From Hygrocybe punicea (taxonomy: Eukaryota; Basidiomycota; Agaricomycetes; Agaricales; Hygrophoraceae), in NCBI GenBank assembly GCA_963556145.1, contig OY744467.1:6076001-6140000 (forward strand): 64,000 bases of DNA. Reading direction: 5' to 3'. The translations under genes and the position numbers were made by a program. Shown here one piece after another: positions 59,420-64,000 of the stretch. The notes beneath the pieces are model-generated. The model did not search any database. It was given only the letters and a program-made list of their open reading frames with translations, and was not told the origin of the DNA. The first letter of the stretch is position 1. Each line of letters begins with the position of its first letter.

Positions 59420-61153
59420 GGTCCAGCGTCCTCAGTAATTGCCTTCGTCAGGTTCATCCACCCCCAAATTCAACTTGCGCTTCCGCGCAGGCAGCTCAGC
59501 ACACCAGCCTTCTGCCGAAGGATGTCCAAGTCTTGTCCAGTCTCTGCCACCCATTCTAAGACCAAATGCCGGCCAAGCAGATGAGTGTGGCAGAGCGCGG
59601 CAAAGGCGTTCTCAGCCTCCTGTTGAGTAACAAAGTCTAGGAAAGCAAAACCTCTGGAACGAGAATCGAATTTCTTCGGCAGACAAACAGATTTGAGTTG
59701 TCCATGAGCACTGTCCCATATTGTTAATACGCAGGTCTAAAAATGCAGAGGAAAAATACAAACAGACCCGAATAATTCACGGATGTCCTTTTTAGTCGCT
59801 TCAAAGGGAACACTCTTCACAATCTTTTTCGTTGTACAACTCTTGACCACGGCATTAGCCTTAGTCTCGTCCTCTTCCGCGCCACGACCAGCGAACTTTA
59901 CATGTAGCGCGTGTCCATCCAAGATGGAGTTTTGCATGCTTTTGATCGCCTTCTTGGCAGCGTCCACAGTCTTGAATCCAACAAAACCATACCCCATACT
60001 CAAACGCGGAGCATCGGGGCCTGATCGCGTCTGCACACAAGCAAAAGAGAACGACGGCAGATTCCAAAAAACCTGCATAAGCCGCTCAGTCGATGAAGCA
60101 AACAACGGATTCTTCACGAATAACGTTGGAGTGGGTCCGAGGCTGCTCACACACGAATGGGGAAGTCACGACGGAATCGGATAGGATATCATAAGATGGA
60201 CTAAGACTAAGACAGGGAATCCTACATAAGGGATCCAACCGTGAGACCTAAGTCACGTGATGTACCAGGCACAACTACTCCGACGTTGATCCTGGAACAA
60301 CGGTGGGCTCTCCGGATGCACTATCTTGTTCTGCGATCGTCACCACTTTGAAGCCAGTAGAGGTGGAAGGACCGGAAGCAGGACTTGTTTTATCACCTGC
60401 TGAATCTTCTTGAAACATCGCAACAGGCCCTTTCTCCAAATATATGATTGAGTTACCCAATCGTCTGTAGGCGACAGCACGGAATCCCTTGCTCATGTCG
60501 TCCGCGTGTGCATACTCGACGACCACCATCGTTCCAGCAGGTGGTACCAGGATGCGAGACAACTTGCCGTGTGGCTCAAACATATTGGTAATCTGATCCG
60601 CTGTTGTGCCATATGGTATATTCTTCACAAGAATCGTTGTGTCTGAACGAGCTCGGAATGAGAATGACGAGAGGACGACGCCCTGAGATTCTAAATATGT
60701 TTTCGTCTCCTGGATGACGTGTGTTTAACTGCAGCATTGTCGGACTCTGGATTGAGTATGTCAGCTTTGGCTACGCCCATGCGATCTGCAACGGAGGAAA
60801 CCATGGCATCACTCTAAGGATAATCGTATCAGGACAACTAAATCTCTCATTTCTAACAGAGACAAGACGAACATTCATGTACAACATGCTCCAATTGAAT
60901 TCTCGTCCAGCAGTCGACTTCCGCTTCGAGTTTCTTTCATCCTTGAGCGACTTCTTCCCAGTATCCTGCCCAGTCGATCCCTTGCCCTTCCTACGTGCAA
61001 TAGGCGCCCCTGGAACGAGGTTTTGTCCAACGCTTCATACACCGCTAAAGCGCATGTAGGTACCCCAAAGGTGACGTACGCCATCCCTTTCGGTTGTTTT
61101 GAAGTCGAGTCGAGTGGAATATGAATCTTTGACAGAGGAAGGGTCAGTATCAA
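59420..61153 (-). pseudogene. MRD1: MRD1-like multiple-RRM rRNA-processing factor, truncated and frameshifted
   Basis: Blocks of Mrd1, the multi-RRM protein of the small-subunit processome that acts on 35S pre-rRNA in the nucleolus, appear in order. They are LSKIHIPLDSTSKQPKGMAY, ALDKTSFQGRLLHVGRARDR, ADRMGVAKADILNPESDNAA, TTILVKNIPYGTTADQITNM, PTPTLFVKNPLFASSTERLM, MGYGFVGFKTVDAAKKAI, SCTTKKIVKSVPFEATKKDI, and after an intron AHGQLKSVCLPKKFDSRSRG and TQQEAENAFAAL. The N-terminal RRMs are missing. A small deletion after DNAAVK (about 60730) shifts the frame, a second shift precedes RKRKLNLG (about 59500), and an LTR-like block sits between RRMs (60180-60279). Introns (for example in ELFG/AHGQ) are kept, so it is an unprocessed relic. 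Confidence 0.8.
60180..60279 (-). repeat. LTR-family relic inside the MRD1 pseudogene
   Basis: On the minus strand gtagttgtgcctggtacatc and acgtga match the start of the 158-bp LTR at 40738. Looser similarity continues for about 100 bp to tcggataggat. No target duplication is visible. It lies between the segments encoding two RRMs. Confidence 0.5.
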
Positions 61154-61620
61154 GAATCAATTAAAGACGCATCAAGCTGTAGTTCTTGAGGCAGGGCTGA
61201 CACGGCAGACGAACAGTAGTAACGTGCAGACTCGTACGGAGACTTTTGATCGTCTGCGGATGGGAAGAGACAATTTGTCTCTACATTCGTTTGCTGCCCG
61301 TTGATAATTCCCTTGCAAAAATAGATCTTACATATCCTTGCAACCGAGCACGGATTTGTCGGGAGGCATGTTAAAACACTGCAAGGAATGTGTAGCATCT
61401 GTGACGTTGCCAAACGATTGAGCTGGTCATGCTTAGACGACTAGGGTGGTAAGGTTAAGAGACTCACCCATATAGATAATTAGAGGCGCCAGTGTCATAT
61501 AGACAGAAGTCCTGGTTCCACACATTTGTTGCGAATCTCAACGCTGTAGAATTCGACAGGGCACATTGAATATGTGGAACATGTCCAAGATGTCGCACGA
61601 AAGTGAAGGCATTTTGACTC
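61154..61620 (-). other. Coding-like Cys-rich fragments, unrecognised
   Basis: Two open blocks on the minus strand (LRFATNVWNQDFCLYDTGAS near 61500 and a Cys-rich one encoding ARICKIYFCKGIINGQQTN near 61300) are separated by an intron-like gap. They read like an extracellular protein but I cannot place the family. They abut the truncated MRD1 relic, so this is another gene fragment in the same graveyard. Confidence 0.3.
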
Positions 61621-62091
61621 GGAAGTTACATTGCGAGACCGGTATAAAAATCACTAACAAATCTGCAAGATATCAAGAATGTTTACACCAAATAACTGTA
61701 CCGAATCAGAAACACGCTTAAGAGTAATATGGGAATATGCTCACCCCCCAAAAAAACCAAATAACAAATCCGATTCATAACCATAAAATATTGTGGGTAA
61801 TCCTAATGTATAATGAGACGATCCGAACATCCGAACACCATTTTTGTGAAGGGACGTACCGACGAAGTATCTTGGATAGGATTTGACCCATCTTCCTAAA
61901 AATGTTCCATATGAGGCGTACTGTGGTGGAAAGTATGCAGCACGGCCTGGGCTGAATCGGAGAAGCTGGGATGTTGTGCGTGTTGTGCGTTATGTTATAC
62001 GTCGTGTTATACGTCGTGTTATATTGGTTCGCGCCCACATTGTTGAAGATGCTGGACGTGTAAACAGTTGTAGGGAGATTTGACATGACGA
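61621..62091. other. Intergenic with a short gttatacgtc repeat
   Basis: gtgttatacgtc-type units occur at about 61985-62027. Otherwise nothing is recognised. Confidence 0.4.
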
Positions 62092-62700
62092 TCAACCAGA
62101 TAGAGAGGAAAACAAAAGATGACAAACGACGGCACAAAAACAGTGATACGAAAACGCAAGTGGCGGTACTCGAAAGACGTGGATAACATGGCATGCAAAT
62201 GATTGCCTGTTATTCCATAGAATGGCCAAAAGAGTCAGAGAGGCGTGGATGCGGCCAGAAGGGGTTTGGTGAAGTAGAGCAAGGCAGGACTCGGTAGGCC
62301 TTGCCGGAGGTGGAGGATGAAGAGTACAAGGATCGATGTAAGTGCAACTTTCCCCTTGGAGGTACAGCGGGTGGTGAGTGGAGCGACGGGGCTGAAGTGC
62401 TTGGGGCAAGAGAGTGAGTGGGTGAAAGAGCCCCGCATCTTCCAAATCCTCGTTGTCCCCATCTTCAGGACCAAAGTCAATATCACTCTCTGAATCATCT
62501 TCTTGATTGCTACTGGCTTGACGCTCAGATGCTGTAGAAGGATCTGGGTCACTACCGAAGTTTGGGTGTCCGATTTGTCATTATCCTCGGAATCCTCATC
62601 ACATTGATCTCGCTTTCCAGGTCAGATTCGCAAATATCCTAAATTTTTTCATCAACATCGACATCCATGTTGTCTGGTGTTATCATTATGATGTCTGGTC
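62092..62700 (-). pseudogene. Remnant of an acidic orphan coding region
   Basis: On the minus strand ERQASSNQEDDSESDIDFGP is followed by EDGDNEDLEDAGLF, upstream of Leu-rich sequence. The acidic block is typical of N-terminal regions of transposon-linked mushroom proteins. Frame changes occur on both sides and no start is clear. Confidence 0.3.
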
Positions 62701-62839
62701 ACTGGTACCGCCGCTGAGGTAGCGCATGAAGACATCTCGTCAGCACGGGGCGTGTTCAGCCAGTCCATTGCAGAGCCCTTTCAGCATATCTTTTCCATGA
62801 TACATGGGTCAGCCGAGATGGACAATTCCCACTCCAAGT

Positions 62840-62945
62840 GGGCTGGCTTATCTGGATTGGCCGACCAGACTACGTATCTTGGCTGGCCATGGAACGTGGA
62901 TTGGCCGACGGGTCTGGGTATTTTGGCTGGCCATGGAACAGTGTT
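62840..62945. repeat. About 50-bp imperfect tandem repeat (ggattggccgac ... ttggctggccatggaac)
   Basis: Two adjacent copies, with ggattggccga at about 62854 and 62911. Shared words are ttggctggccatggaac at 62879 and 62929. Confidence 0.65.
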
Positions 62946-63313
62946 GCCACAAATGCAACAGGTGGGTTGTATCTGTTCATTCAGCCTGCTCTGAACATAC
63001 CCACCTGACATTTTTGGACTCTTACCCACCCCTTGCCATGTGCCACAGATTTGGTACTTGCTCCTCTATCCTTGTGTTCTGGAATTTATCAATATTCACA
63101 ATTCATCATATTCTCCTAATCACGTCCTGCACCGACTTGCAATCCCCTGAGTCATCTACTTGTAATCCACATTGCTATTTGTTGCCATCAATCACGTGAT
63201 TTGTCATCACCTCATGTTCACCACGAGGCATTCTTCCATTGTTCCGGACAACGACGTTCTGCCTTTGTTCCAGACAACGACATTTGCCTTCATTCTCCTC
63301 AGTTTTTGCCTAA
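62946..63313. other. Intergenic, probable promoter region of the next gene
   Basis: No gene is seen. A short repeat (ttccggacaacgacgttctgcc / ttccagacaacgacatttgcc) lies at 63240-63292, just upstream of the ATG at 63314. Confidence 0.4.
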
Positions 63314-64000
63314 ATGAAGTGGATCACCCCAGAATTTACTAAGATCCTCGGGGACGGTTATCCTGATTTTAGGAGATCCACTGGTGAAGATCGTATTCGT
63401 GTCCTGAAAGGGATCAGGAAACTTTTAAAAAAATCGGCACAACAAACCAACACACAATGGCCCCCAAATATGCAACAGGTCTGTATATTCTAATACTACC
63501 CTTCAGATAAGCCTAACAGCATTATACCATGAATACAGAAAATTCAAACTTGGTACCACAATCATCGGTCAAAATTGGAGAGCGACACTGAGGATGCTCC
63601 GAAATATACAAAGAAGTGGAATGCAAGGTTGGTTACAAGAGAAAAGATGACCAAGGAAATCGACGCTAGGACGGTGGAGCTGTCTGGAGAAACCGGAGGA
63701 AAGCCCGGCTACATCAAGCACTATGGCAAAGCGTGGAGTGATATTTACGGTTCCTTGACCGAAGAGAAAAAACAAGAATTTGAAGCTCTTGCCGACGCCT
63801 GGAACCAGCAAGGTCCACCCTTGGAAGTCAAACGACGGTACTAATAATCTTCTTTCGTCTGCATGATGCTAATCTTCTACCTTATCCAGCCGAGCAGCAA
63901 AAGATTTCGGTAAGACGGCGATGAAGTTTATGAAGGACATAGATGAGCAGATGGGAGTAAAAATATTCATGTTGGTGGGATATGAAGACGAAGATGGGAC
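63314..64000 (+). CDS. Intact spliced orphan protein (partial at window end)
   Basis: The ATG at 63314 begins MKWITPEFTKILGDGYPDFR. Exon 1 ends at 63478 (phase 0), an intron gtctgt...tacag follows, and exon 2 is 63539-63837. It encodes KIQTWYHNHRSK, KWNARLVTREKMTKEIDART, GGKPGYIKHYGKAWSDIYGS and LTEEKKQEFEALADAWNQQG. A 52-bp intron follows, then exon 3 from 63890 (AAKDFGKTAMKFMKDIDEQM ... LVGYEDEDG) runs off the window. All phases fit and there is no stop. Proteins of this type are abundant in Agaricomycetes, especially ectomycorrhizal genomes as I recall, with unknown function. The Trp/Lys-rich helical N-terminus suggests nucleic-acid association, but that is a guess. Confidence 0.65.

Overview
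The window looks like an Agaricomycete (mushroom-forming basidiomycete) chromosome region rich in repeats. The evidence is short GT-AG introns of about 45-65 bp and relics of Plavaka-type and Tnp2/CACTA-type transposases. There are also lineage-typical small proteins (a DUF6698-like protein, WD40 and F-box/LRR-like genes, coiled-coil orphans) and decayed copies of alpha-1,3-glucan synthase and of the pre-rRNA processing factor MRD1. I saw no tRNA, rRNA or CRISPR array. All assignments come from reading the sequence and from memory of families; no search was run.

Layout. 1-27.8 kb is a nest of DNA transposons. An intron-containing 203-codon ORF with a SAM-like C-terminus is cut in two by an outer hAT-like element (484-27304, 8-bp target duplication aatgtcct). 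Inside it sits a giant 24,430-bp element (1291-25720, 8-bp target duplication agcaggag), and next to that a 1,414-bp hAT-like element (25791-27204, duplication acctgtgc). The giant element is a huge inverted repeat. Its arms carry, in mirror order, a terminal inverted repeat, arrays of CCC(A/T)(A/T)GGG palindromes, a GTC/GAC triplet tract, a roughly 1-kb single-copy segment with matching splice signals, and a GAATT-rich segment. The arms meet almost without spacer at about 6555. From there a 102-bp satellite has expanded on one side only, about 148 units to 21.66 kb, with a 3,060-bp higher-order period. No transposase is visible in it.

27.8-34 kb holds a decayed Plavaka-type transposase (minus) with a divergently transcribed companion gene (plus). 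34.4-37 kb holds repeats and a DUF6698-like gene spoiled by one TGA. 38.2-41.7 kb is a 151-bp minisatellite split by a 2.17-kb non-coding LTR element (LARD/TRIM type). 41.7-49.6 kb has scattered gene pieces, one intact-looking coiled-coil gene and one F-box/LRR-like gene. 49.6-52.8 kb is a broken Tnp2/CACTA transposase. 52.96-54.9 kb has a second hAT-like copy and a 794-bp solo LTR. 55-57.1 kb has a WD40-type gene. 57.5-61.2 kb is a gene graveyard (glucan synthase and MRD1 relics with introns retained). 63.3-64 kb begins an intact spliced orphan gene that runs off the window.

The genes do not form a pathway. The common theme is transposition, decay and satellite growth. The candidate new biology is the giant palindromic, satellite-bearing, non-autonomous transposon, together with a 54-bp palindromic motif shared by at least three hAT-like elements and a fourth site.
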